The notes under the pieces: generated by a model
Database searches by the model: none
Told to the model about the DNA's origin: nothing
Seen by the model: only the letters and a program-made list of their open reading frames with translations
In this document: positions 1-5,611 of the stretch, one piece after another
How the letters are laid out: each line of letters begins with the position of its first letter
Position numbering within the stretch: position 1 is the first letter of the stretch
DNA from: Thalassolituus sp. UBA674
GTDB lineage: Bacteria > Pseudomonadota > Gammaproteobacteria > Pseudomonadales > Oceanobacteraceae
Direction: 5' to 3'
NCBI GenBank assembly: GCA_002298335.1
Contig: DBNK01000002.1
Span: 1-9,849 of the forward strand
Length of the DNA stretch: 9,849 nucleotides
Program-made: the position numbers and the translations under genes

Positions 1-41
1 AAATCTGAACCGCGCAGTTGCTGGTTGAAACTGCGCCTCTG

Positions 42-220
42 GGGCCGTCAAAATTTTCGAAATAACGTAGGGGGGCGAGGCAGGACGCCGAGCAAGACCA
101 CGCAGGACAGGGATGTCCTGTGTGGTTGTACCCGGCAAGTTATAAGAAAATTTTGAAGCACGGCCCAGAAAAGCGCGAAGCAGGTGGGTGGGCACGCGCC
201 GGGAGGATGCCGTCCTCCCA
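42..220. repeat. Dispersed hairpin-rich extragenic repeat, copy 1
   Basis: This stretch shares three blocks, in the same order, with the reverse complement of 9682-9839. GAGGCAGGACGCCGA (77-91) is identical over 15 bases to 9784-9798. AGCGCGAAGCAGGTGGG (172-188) is identical over 17 bases to 9713-9729. The block 196-219 is identical over 24 bases to 9682-9705 and contains the palindrome GGGAGGATGCCGTCCTCCC (201-219, 7-bp stem, 5-base loop). Between the first two blocks lies a 12-bp hairpin (97-126). That hairpin is framed by a further inverted pair, GGGCCGTCAAAATTTTC (42-58) and GAAAATTTTG-aagca-CGGCCC (146-165). Another hairpin, 12-19/29-36, lies just before the repeat. There is no reading frame and no transposase. 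It looks like a composite REP-like extragenic palindrome element; how many copies the genome has cannot be seen here. Confidence 0.8.
97..126 (+). other. 12-bp stem hairpin with CsrA-like ACAGGGATGT loop
   Basis: ACCACGCAGGAC (97-108) pairs with GTCCTGTGTGGT (115-126) over 12 positions, one of them a G-U wobble if transcribed. The loop is AGGGAT. The top of the hairpin reads ACAGGGATGT on the plus strand. This equals the core of the CsrA/RsmA SELEX consensus (RUACARGGAUGU, GGA in a hairpin loop). The matching hairpin of the second repeat copy (9801-9839) keeps the loop and changes one stem base pair in a compensatory way. Whether the region is transcribed is unknown, so CsrA binding is an inference. 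Confidence 0.6.
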
Positions 221-416
221 GGAGCGAAAACTATCATTTTGTCATAAGTGACACTGAAGGTGTCAGGTCAAAGTCTGTCGGGAACAGGCGATCCTAAACC
301 TATATCCAAGGAGCGAATACGTAGGCTACCCAAATCTGGATTACTTCGCTTCCACTCGAAAGAACCCACCAACACTTTTAATAAATTAATTTCCGTCGGC
401 AAAGCAGCCAGAAAAC
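221..416. other. Gene-free stretch with a TGACAC/GTGTCA hairpin
   Basis: I find no supported gene here. The one visible structure is TGACAC-tgaag-GTGTCA at 249-265, a 6-bp inverted repeat followed by GGTCAAAGTCTGTCGG. It vaguely resembles the palindromic DNA near REP-associated (RAYT-type) transposases in gammaproteobacteria, but no transposase is present. The rest, up to the 3' end of the acetyltransferase gene, is AT-richer DNA (for example ATAAATTAATTT at 381-392). There is no clear terminator for the minus-strand operon that ends at 417. Confidence 0.4.
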
Positions 417-947
417 TCAGGAAAAATCAGACAGCTGCCAATACCCAATCGCAATCCAATGATTAAACTTAAACCCGATCTCCGGTATTTCACCCACTTT
501 CTTAAACCCCAGCTTCTCGTGCAGAGCCACGCTGGCGTCATTCGGCAAGGCAATCACCGCCATCAGATGACGGATTTCAGTTTCTTTTAACTCGTCAAAT
601 AAAGCGGCGTAGAGCTTACGCCCGAGTCCTTTTCCTGCCGCTTTTCCAGACAGATAAACAGACGCTTCGGCGGCGAAGCGGAAGGCGCTGCGTTCATGCC
701 AGGGGGCGGCATAAATGTAGCCCAGCAGCTCGCCCTTTTCTTCAGCAACCAGCCAGGGTAGACCGGCTTTTTTCACTTTGGCGATACGCTGTTCTATCAC
801 CTCAGCAGAGACCGGCTGTTCCTCAAAGGTAACGATACTGCTGGCTATGTAATAGTTGTAGATTTCCGCAATGGCTGCGGCATCCTCTGCAGTGACTTCA
901 CGGATGTGCAGAGGGGCCGCAACGGGCTGACTGTCAGTCTCTGGCAT
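417..947 (-). CDS. GNAT N-acetyltransferase, phosphinothricin/methionine sulfoximine type
   Basis: A single-domain acetyl-CoA-dependent N-acetyltransferase of the PAT/Bar/MddA (YncA) branch, probably cytosolic. Family members acetylate the amino group of methionine sulfoximine, methionine sulfone or phosphinothricin. The true substrate here is unknown. From the ATG start it has 176 residues, close to the usual 170-180. Visible motifs are IYNYYI..S.VTFEE near residue 30, GYIYAAPWHERSAFRFAAEASVYL near 75-99 with Glu94 at the catalytic glutamate position, and the acetyl-CoA loop GKGLGRKLY near 105-113. NDASVALHEKLGF near 136-148 follows. Start: ATG at 947 has AGCAGG 9 bases upstream. An in-frame GTG at 965 would add six residues but has its AGGTGA directly abutting. 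The ATG overlaps the end of the TRAP gene by 14 bases, implying translational coupling in the uvrD operon. Confidence 0.85.
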   Translation of the reverse strand: MPETDSQPVAAPLHIREVTAEDAAAIAEIYNYYIASSIVTFEEQPVSAEVIEQRIAKVKKAGLPWLVAEEKGELLGYIYAAPWHERSAFRFAAEASVYLSGKAAGKGLGRKLYAALFDELKETEIRHLMAVIALPNDASVALHEKLGFKKVGEIPEIGFKFNHWIAIGYWQLSDFS

Positions 948-2031
948 TAATGTACGCCTGCTCACTCACCTTATGGTAAGCAGCGACTTTATCACGATAA
1001 TCTTTGAAGGATGCGTACACTTTGGCCGACATGTCATCGGCAGCGGCGACTTCTTCCAACACCTGTTCTGACAGGGTTTTCATCTTCACCAGTACGTCAT
1101 CCGGGAACGGCCGCACATCAACATGGTGCCTGGTTTTCAGCTCCACCAGTGCGTTCTGATTACGGGTGGTAAACTCGGCCAGCATGTCGTCGTTCACAGC
1201 GCGTGCAGCAACTTTCACAATGGCCTGCAGGTCGGCCGGCAGTGCGGCGAAAGCGTCTTTATTGATGGTGAATTCCATCATGGAGCCCGGCTCATGCCAG
1301 CCCGGGTAATAGTAATATTTGGCGACCTTAAACAGACCAAAGGCGAGGTCATTGTAAGGCCCGACCCATTCAGTGGCATCAATGGTGCCGGTCTGCAGAG
1401 AGGTGAAGATTTCACCACCCGGCAGTGTCACCGGTGTGCCTCCGGCGCGTTGCAGTACTTCACCACCCAGCCCCGGAATGCGCATTTTCAGGCCTTTCAG
1501 ATCATCAACGCTGTTCACTTCTTTGTTGAACCAGCCACCCATCTGTACGCCGGTATTACCACCGGGCAGAGGCATCAGGTTGAAAGGTGCATAGACTTCA
1601 TCCCACAGCTGCTGGCCACCGCCGTACTGAATCCAGCCGTTCATTTCCTGCGCGGTCAGACCAAAGGGAACGGAGGTAAAAAACTGCGCCGCCGGGGTTT
1701 TGCCTTTCCAGTAATAGGCGCCACTGTGCCCCATCTCCGCTGTGCCCTGAGACACGGCATCAAACACCTGCAGTGCAGGCACCAGTTCACCGGCGCCATA
1801 GACTTTGATCTGCAGACGTCCGGCAGACATCTCCTTCACCAGATCTGCGAATTTTTCAGGTGCTGTACCCAGCCCCGGAAAATTCTTCGGCCATGAGGTG
1901 ACCAGCTTCCATTTAATGGTTTCAGTTTTTGCCGGAGCCCGCGCTGCAGCGTCAGCCGGGCCTTGCGGACATTCCTGATTACAGGCACTGAGCAGCAGTG
2001 CCGACAGTACCAGCAGAAGCAGTCGTTTCAT
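934..2031 (-). CDS. TRAP transporter substrate-binding lipoprotein, TakP-like (2-oxoacid type)
   Basis: Extracytoplasmic solute-binding subunit (DctP/TakP class) of a TRAP transporter, 365 residues. The N-terminus is a lipoprotein signal: MKR, a hydrophobic run, and lipobox LSAC with Cys17. This is unusual because most Gram-negative TRAP binding proteins are soluble and periplasmic. The binding residues known from Rhodobacter TakP appear to be kept. GGNTGVQMGGWF has Gln163 (TakP Gln154), MRIPG has Arg184 (Arg175, carboxylate contact), and DATEWVGPYND has Glu221-Trp222 (Glu214-Trp215, sodium site). A 2-oxo monocarboxylate such as pyruvate is therefore a reasonable ligand, by inference. No DctQ or DctM membrane subunit lies nearby, so the permease must be elsewhere. 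It starts 27 bases after uvrD, with AAAGGGA as the ribosome site, and overlaps the acetyltransferase gene downstream. Confidence 0.88.
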   Translation of the reverse strand: MKRLLLLVLSALLLSACNQECPQGPADAAARAPAKTETIKWKLVTSWPKNFPGLGTAPEKFADLVKEMSAGRLQIKVYGAGELVPALQVFDAVSQGTAEMGHSGAYYWKGKTPAAQFFTSVPFGLTAQEMNGWIQYGGGQQLWDEVYAPFNLMPLPGGNTGVQMGGWFNKEVNSVDDLKGLKMRIPGLGGEVLQRAGGTPVTLPGGEIFTSLQTGTIDATEWVGPYNDLAFGLFKVAKYYYYPGWHEPGSMMEFTINKDAFAALPADLQAIVKVAARAVNDDMLAEFTTRNQNALVELKTRHHVDVRPFPDDVLVKMKTLSEQVLEEVAAADDMSAKVYASFKDYRDKVAAYHKVSEQAYINARD

Positions 2032-2058
2032 GGTCTTTTCCCTTTGTTGTTATGGTCT

Positions 2059-4248
2059 TCAGATCGTTTCCAGTTTAGCGAAGCTGGCAACCAGCCATTT
2101 ACTGCCCTGATCGTCAAAATTCACCTGTACGCGCAGACCCGGCCCCTGCCCTTCAAACTGCAGTACCGTGCCTTCGCCGAACATGGCGTGCAGTACCCGC
2201 TGCCCCAGAGCATAAGGATAATCCTGCTGCAGCGCACTCTTGCCTGAAGCATTAAAACCACCAGACGATGAGCGAGCGGACAGTGGCCTGCTGATGCTGT
2301 TACGCAGGCGTACTTCCTGAATCAGTTCAGCCGGAATCTCGCGGATAAAGCGTGACGGTGTGCTGAAGTTTTCCTGCCCGTGCAGGCGGCGGCTCTCGGC
2401 ACAGGTGAGAATCAGCTTTTCCATCGCCCGGGTAATGCCGACGTACGCCAGACGGCGCTCTTCTTCGAGACCATCGGCTTCGTCCATCGACATCTTGTGC
2501 GGGAACAGGCCCTCTTCCATTCCGGCCAGCACCACCTGCGGGAATTCCAGGCCTTTGGCCGAGTGCAGGGTCATCAGTTGGACGGCGTCTTCGTATTCGT
2601 CGGCCTGACCGTCACCGGCTTCCAGAGAGGCAGAGTCGAGGAAATCGGCCAGCGGTGTGATCTCTTCTTCATCGTCGGCGTAATCGGGTTCGAACTGTCG
2701 CGCGGCGTTGACCAGCTCTTCCAGGTTATCGACCCGTGCCTGACCCTTTTCGCCTTTTTCCTTACGGTGATGTTCGATCAGACCGCTCTGCTGGATCACG
2801 TGATCCACCAGCTCGTGCAGCGACATCTCCATGGCCGCCACATCCAGCTCATCGACCAGATCCTGAAAGCCCTGCACCGCACTGGCCGCACGTTTGGGCA
2901 GGCTGTTGTGTTCCAGCGCCTTGCTCAGCGCCTGCCACAGCGAACAACCTTCATCGCGGGCAATGGCGCGCAGCGCTTCAACCGTTTTCTCTCCCAGAGC
3001 CCGCGCCGGAACGTTGATCACGCGCTCTACAGCGGCATCGTCATTGCGGTTCAGAACCAGACGCAGGTAGGCCAGCGCGTTCTTGATTTCGAGACGCTCA
3101 TAGAAGCGCTGCCCCCCGTAAATCCGGTAGGGAATACCTGCCCGCAGCAGGGCTTCTTCCAGGGTCCGCGACTGGGCGTTGGAGCGATACAGAATGGCCA
3201 TATCCGCACGGGCGCGGCCACTGCGGGCCCACTCATCGACCAGGTCAGCAATGTAACGCGCTTCATCCTGCTCATTGAACGCGCTGTAGAGCAGAATCGG
3301 TTCGCCATCTTCACCATCCGTGCGCAGTTGCTTACCCAGGCGCCCCTGGTTGTTGGCGATCACCGCATTGGCAGCTTCAAGGATGGTCGCCGTGGAGCGG
3401 TAATTCTGCTCCAGCTTGATGAGTTCAACATCGGGAAAATCGTCCTGAAAATGACGGATATTATCGATGTTGGCACCGCGCCAGCCGTAAATCGACTGGT
3501 CGTCGTCACCCACTACCATGACCGAGACTTTATTGCCGGCCAGCAGACGGATCCAGGCGTACTGGATGTTGTTGGTGTCCTGAAACTCGTCGACGAGAAT
3601 GTGGCTGAAGCGGTTCTGGTAGTGTTGCAGCAACTCCGGATTATGCAGCCAGAGTTCATGGGCGCGTAACAGAATCTCGCCGAAATCGACCAGCCCCTGT
3701 TGCTGACAATACGCTTCATACAGCTGGTAGAAATCGCGCAGCTGACGGCTGAACGGATCAGCCGACGGAATCACATGCGCGGCACGGCGGCCTTCGTCTT
3801 TCTGACCGTTGATAAACCACTGAAACTGTTTGGGCGGGTAACGGCTGTCATCGATGTTGTTGTCTTTCATCAAACGCTTGATCAGACGCAGCTGGTCATC
3901 GCTGTCGAGAATCTGGAAATGCTGCGGCAGTTTCGCTTCCTGCCAGTGCTGTTTCAGCAGGCGGTGCGCCAGGCCATGAAAGGTACCTACCCAGAGGCCA
4001 TTGCCCGGCATCTGCAGCAGATCTTCCAGACGACCGCGCATTTCGCGCGCCGCTTTGTTGGTGAAGGTCACCGCCAGAATGGCAAACGGCGATACATTTT
4101 CGACGTTCAGCAACCAGGCAATGCGGTGTACCAGCACCCGGGTTTTGCCCGACCCGGCACCGGCCAGCACCAGCTGATGACGTGACGAAGCCGCCACGGC
4201 ATTGCGCTGGCCATCGTTAAGCTGATCAACAAGTAATGAGATATCCAT
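2059..4248 (-). CDS. DNA helicase II (UvrD), superfamily 1A 3'-5' helicase
   Basis: ATP-dependent 3'-5' DNA helicase acting in nucleotide excision repair (releasing UvrC and the incised oligonucleotide) and methyl-directed mismatch repair. It can be read against E. coli UvrD almost without gaps. Motifs in order: Q-motif region LNDGQRNAV (~10), Walker A AGAGSGKT (29-36), VTFTNKAAREM (Ia), GTFHGLAHRLL (Ib), LVDEFQDTN (II, ~220), VVGDDDQSIYGWRGA (III), LEQNYRST (IV), VQLMTLHSAKGLEFP (V) and EERRLAYVGITRAMEKL (VI). The C-terminal Tudor-like module, LGQRV.HAMFGEGTV...KWLVASFAKLE, is the RNA-polymerase-binding part of UvrD/PcrA. ATG at 4248 aligns with the E. coli start MDVSYLLDSLND and gives 729 residues; a TTG three codons upstream is also open but less likely. 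I see no LexA box upstream. Confidence 0.97.
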   Translation of the reverse strand: MDISLLVDQLNDGQRNAVAASSRHQLVLAGAGSGKTRVLVHRIAWLLNVENVSPFAILAVTFTNKAAREMRGRLEDLLQMPGNGLWVGTFHGLAHRLLKQHWQEAKLPQHFQILDSDDQLRLIKRLMKDNNIDDSRYPPKQFQWFINGQKDEGRRAAHVIPSADPFSRQLRDFYQLYEAYCQQQGLVDFGEILLRAHELWLHNPELLQHYQNRFSHILVDEFQDTNNIQYAWIRLLAGNKVSVMVVGDDDQSIYGWRGANIDNIRHFQDDFPDVELIKLEQNYRSTATILEAANAVIANNQGRLGKQLRTDGEDGEPILLYSAFNEQDEARYIADLVDEWARSGRARADMAILYRSNAQSRTLEEALLRAGIPYRIYGGQRFYERLEIKNALAYLRLVLNRNDDAAVERVINVPARALGEKTVEALRAIARDEGCSLWQALSKALEHNSLPKRAASAVQGFQDLVDELDVAAMEMSLHELVDHVIQQSGLIEHHRKEKGEKGQARVDNLEELVNAARQFEPDYADDEEEITPLADFLDSASLEAGDGQADEYEDAVQLMTLHSAKGLEFPQVVLAGMEEGLFPHKMSMDEADGLEEERRLAYVGITRAMEKLILTCAESRRLHGQENFSTPSRFIREIPAELIQEVRLRNSISRPLSARSSSGGFNASGKSALQQDYPYALGQRVLHAMFGEGTVLQFEGQGPGLRVQVNFDDQGSKWLVASFAKLETI

Positions 4249-4314
4249 GGTCGGCAAGTCTACCAGAATCGGCTGCGCAGACAGTAACCCATTGCGCGCT
4301 CAAAGTAGCCCTGC

Positions 4315-4343
4315 AGTACATGCGCCTTCTATAATGAGGCCAA
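4315..4343 (-). promoter_or_regulatory. Possible sigma70 promoter for uvrD
   Basis: On the minus strand TTGGCC (4343-4338) and TGTACT (4320-4315) are separated by 17 bases. Each matches the -35 and -10 consensus at four of six positions. It lies about 70 bases upstream of the uvrD start and overlaps the hexR -10 on the opposite strand, so the two promoters could compete. Weak evidence from motif reading only. Confidence 0.3.
4330..4335 (+). promoter_or_regulatory. -10 element (TATAAT) for hexR
   Basis: A perfect TATAAT lies 21 bases before the hexR start codon, implying a leader of only about 15 bases that contains the ribosome site GAGATGAG (4347-4354). No good -35 is found at 16-18 bases spacing (best is TAGCCC), so an activator or a weak promoter is possible. 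I see no HexR-type palindrome (TGTAATnnnATTACA) here to suggest autoregulation. Confidence 0.4.
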
Positions 4344-4356
4344 CCTGAGATGAGAC

Positions 4357-5214
4357 ATGCCCGTGATCAACCAACCTGTACTGGCGCAGATTGCTGCCGC
4401 CATTCCGCAGCTGCGCAAATCGGAAGTGAAAGTCGCTGAATTTGTGCTGGGCCAGCCTGAGCAGATCGTGCACATGCGTATTGTCGATCTGGCCGGTGAA
4501 GTTCAGGTCAGCGAGCCGACCATTGTCCGCTTCTGCCGTGGTATCGGATGCAATGGCTTTCAGGAATTCAAAATGCGGCTGGCGCAGGAAATGGCGGTGT
4601 CGCACAACATCGGCCAGTTCGCTATTGCCGATGACGACAGCGTGGCGGACATCTGCCAGAAAATCGCTGACACCACCATTCAGCGCCTGAGCCAGGTCCG
4701 TAACCAGCTGGACCCGCAGCAGATCCGTCTGGCGGCGAATGCGCTGAGCCAGGCCGTACGCGTGGAGTTTTACGGCTTCGGAGCCTCCGGCGCTGTCGCC
4801 ACTGATGCCCAGCACAAATTCTTCCGTCTGCAGGTTGCCACCGCAGCCTACAGCGACCCGCACATGCAGGCCATGTCTGCCGTCACCCTGAGCGATAAAG
4901 ACGTGGTAGTGGCCATCTCCCAGAGTGGCCGTACCCGCGATCTGCTGCACAGCGTAGAGCTGGCCCAGCAGCACGGCGCTCAGGTCATCACACTGGCACC
5001 GCAGAACACGCCGCTGAGTCAGGCTGCCGACCTGCCGATCTTCATCAATATCGAAGAAGACACCGACAAATACATTCCCATGACCTCGCGCATCGCCCAT
5101 CTGATGGTGATCGATATTCTCGCCGTTACCATTACCCGGCATCGCGGCCCGGATTTTTCATCACACCTCAACGCCATTAAAAAGAGCATTAAATCCCTGC
5201 GGGTTGATGGCTGA
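4357..5214 (+). CDS. hexR: HexR, RpiR/MurR-family regulator of central carbon metabolism
   Basis: Cytosolic transcription factor, 285 residues. In Pseudomonas and many other proteobacteria HexR controls zwf, edd, eda, gap and related glycolytic/Entner-Doudoroff genes, and releases DNA when it binds 2-keto-3-deoxy-6-phosphogluconate (KDPG). The N-terminal RpiR-type helix-turn-helix covers about 5-80 (LRKSEVKVAEFVL, then VSEPTIVRFCRGIGCNGFQEFK). The SIS sugar-phosphate domain covers about 125-260, with FGASGAVATDAQHKFFR and ISQSGRTRDLL. Ser144 and Ser188 sit 44 residues apart, like the effector-binding Ser140 and Ser184 reported for P. putida HexR. ATG at 4357 follows GAGATGAG. It stands alone, divergent from uvrD, without zwf or edd-eda beside it. 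No terminator is visible before the next promoter. Confidence 0.93.
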   Translation: MPVINQPVLAQIAAAIPQLRKSEVKVAEFVLGQPEQIVHMRIVDLAGEVQVSEPTIVRFCRGIGCNGFQEFKMRLAQEMAVSHNIGQFAIADDDSVADICQKIADTTIQRLSQVRNQLDPQQIRLAANALSQAVRVEFYGFGASGAVATDAQHKFFRLQVATAAYSDPHMQAMSAVTLSDKDVVVAISQSGRTRDLLHSVELAQQHGAQVITLAPQNTPLSQAADLPIFINIEEDTDKYIPMTSRIAHLMVIDILAVTITRHRGPDFSSHLNAIKKSIKSLRVDG

Positions 5215-5268
5215 GCCATACCTCCATGTGATCAAAAAGGCCATCCTGTCTCACATAGACGCATTTGT

Positions 5269-5297
5269 TTGTCATCGTTCTGAAAACAAGACAAAAT
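5269..5297 (+). promoter_or_regulatory. Sigma70-type promoter for the 58-residue protein gene
   Basis: TTGTCA (5269-5274, five of six matches to TTGACA) and CAAAAT (5292-5297, four of six to TATAAT) are separated by exactly 17 bases. Transcription would begin near 5304, leaving a leader of roughly 33 bases before the ATG at 5337. The spacing and AT-rich surroundings make this one of the better sigma70 candidates in the window. Confidence 0.55.
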
Positions 5298-5336
5298 ACA
5301 CTCAACAATAATAAAACCGCCGGACGGAGACATTTA

Positions 5337-5513
5337 ATGGAAGCTTTAAAAGCAGTTGATCAGGAAGAAACCGTTGCTATTGATCAGGAAGGCAATCTGA
5401 TCGTCAACAAAGAAGCAAACATGTCCAAAAAGCTGATCGCGCGCCGTGCGGTAGAAGCTTATCTGGAAAAGAAACAACTCGAAAAAGATCTCGAATCTTA
5501 TTATCTGGATTGA
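5337..5513 (+). CDS. Small acidic/basic-patterned protein, possibly PA3496-like
   Basis: A 58-residue protein whose function I do not recognise with certainty. The first half is acidic (MEALKAVDQEETVAIDQEGN). A basic patch, MSKKLIARRAVEAYLEKKQ, follows, and then a predicted helix ending LEKDLESYYLD. The C-terminal pattern RRAVE.YLE...L...L..Y resembles the small PA3496-type proteins of Pseudomonas (annotated by some as putative envelope-integrity proteins). That link is from memory and tentative. There is no signal peptide or membrane segment. The ATG at 5337 is preferred because GGAGA (5326-5330) lies 6 bases upstream. An upstream in-frame ATT/ATG-like extension to 5265 would run through the promoter. 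It is monocistronic: its own promoter at 5269-5297 and a strong terminator at 5551-5580. Confidence 0.65.
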   Translation: MEALKAVDQEETVAIDQEGNLIVNKEANMSKKLIARRAVEAYLEKKQLEKDLESYYLD

Positions 5514-5550
5514 GCCCTGCTTTTCTCCTGCTGAGAAAATGGCAGACATA

Positions 5551-5580
5551 AAAAAAGCCGGTCATTGACCGGCTTTTTTT
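5551..5580. terminator. Bidirectional Rho-independent terminator
   Basis: GCCGGTC (5557-5563) pairs with GACCGGC (5567-5573) around the loop ATT. The stem is flanked by six A before and seven T after, so it works on both strands. It ends the 58-residue protein gene on the plus strand and the glnK-amtB transcript on the minus strand. Confidence 0.92.
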
Positions 5581-5583
5581 ATT

Positions 5584-5600
5584 GGGGGCTTCATGCCCCC
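5584..5600 (-). other. GC-rich hairpin just after the amtB stop
   Basis: GGGGGC (5584-5589) pairs with GCCCCC (5595-5600) around a 5-base loop. It lies 12 bases beyond the amtB stop codon and before the main terminator. It has no T-run of its own, so it is more likely a 3'-end stabilising or pausing hairpin than a terminator. Confidence 0.5.
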
Positions 5601-5611
5601 CCACTCAGCAA

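Noticed and set aside
42..220. CRISPR array, attC site or tRNA gene in the repeat regions
   Set aside because: There are no regularly spaced identical repeats with unique spacers, no attC core sites (GTTRRRY), and no cloverleaf or CCA end. Hairpins of varied size fit an extragenic palindrome element better.
248..466. Open frame of 72 codons on the plus strand
   Set aside because: It begins with GTG without a ribosome site, starts inside a palindrome, overlaps the acetyltransferase 3' end by 50 bases, and its protein shows no recognisable domain.
1123..1896. 257-codon open frame on the plus strand
   Set aside because: Antisense to the TRAP binding protein, whose conserved residues make the minus-strand reading certain. 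The His/Cys-rich translation is typical of a shadow frame.
2380..3669. Long 429-codon open frame on the plus strand
   Set aside because: It lies wholly antisense to uvrD, which has every helicase motif. The translation is a low-complexity shadow with no domain or ribosome site.
4249..4356. LexA box before uvrD, as in E. coli
   Set aside because: No CTGT-N8-ACAG pattern is present on either strand in the 108-base region.
4300..5142. 280-codon open frame on the minus strand
   Set aside because: Antisense to hexR and extending into the promoter region; no motif, and a His/Gly/Asp-rich shadow composition.
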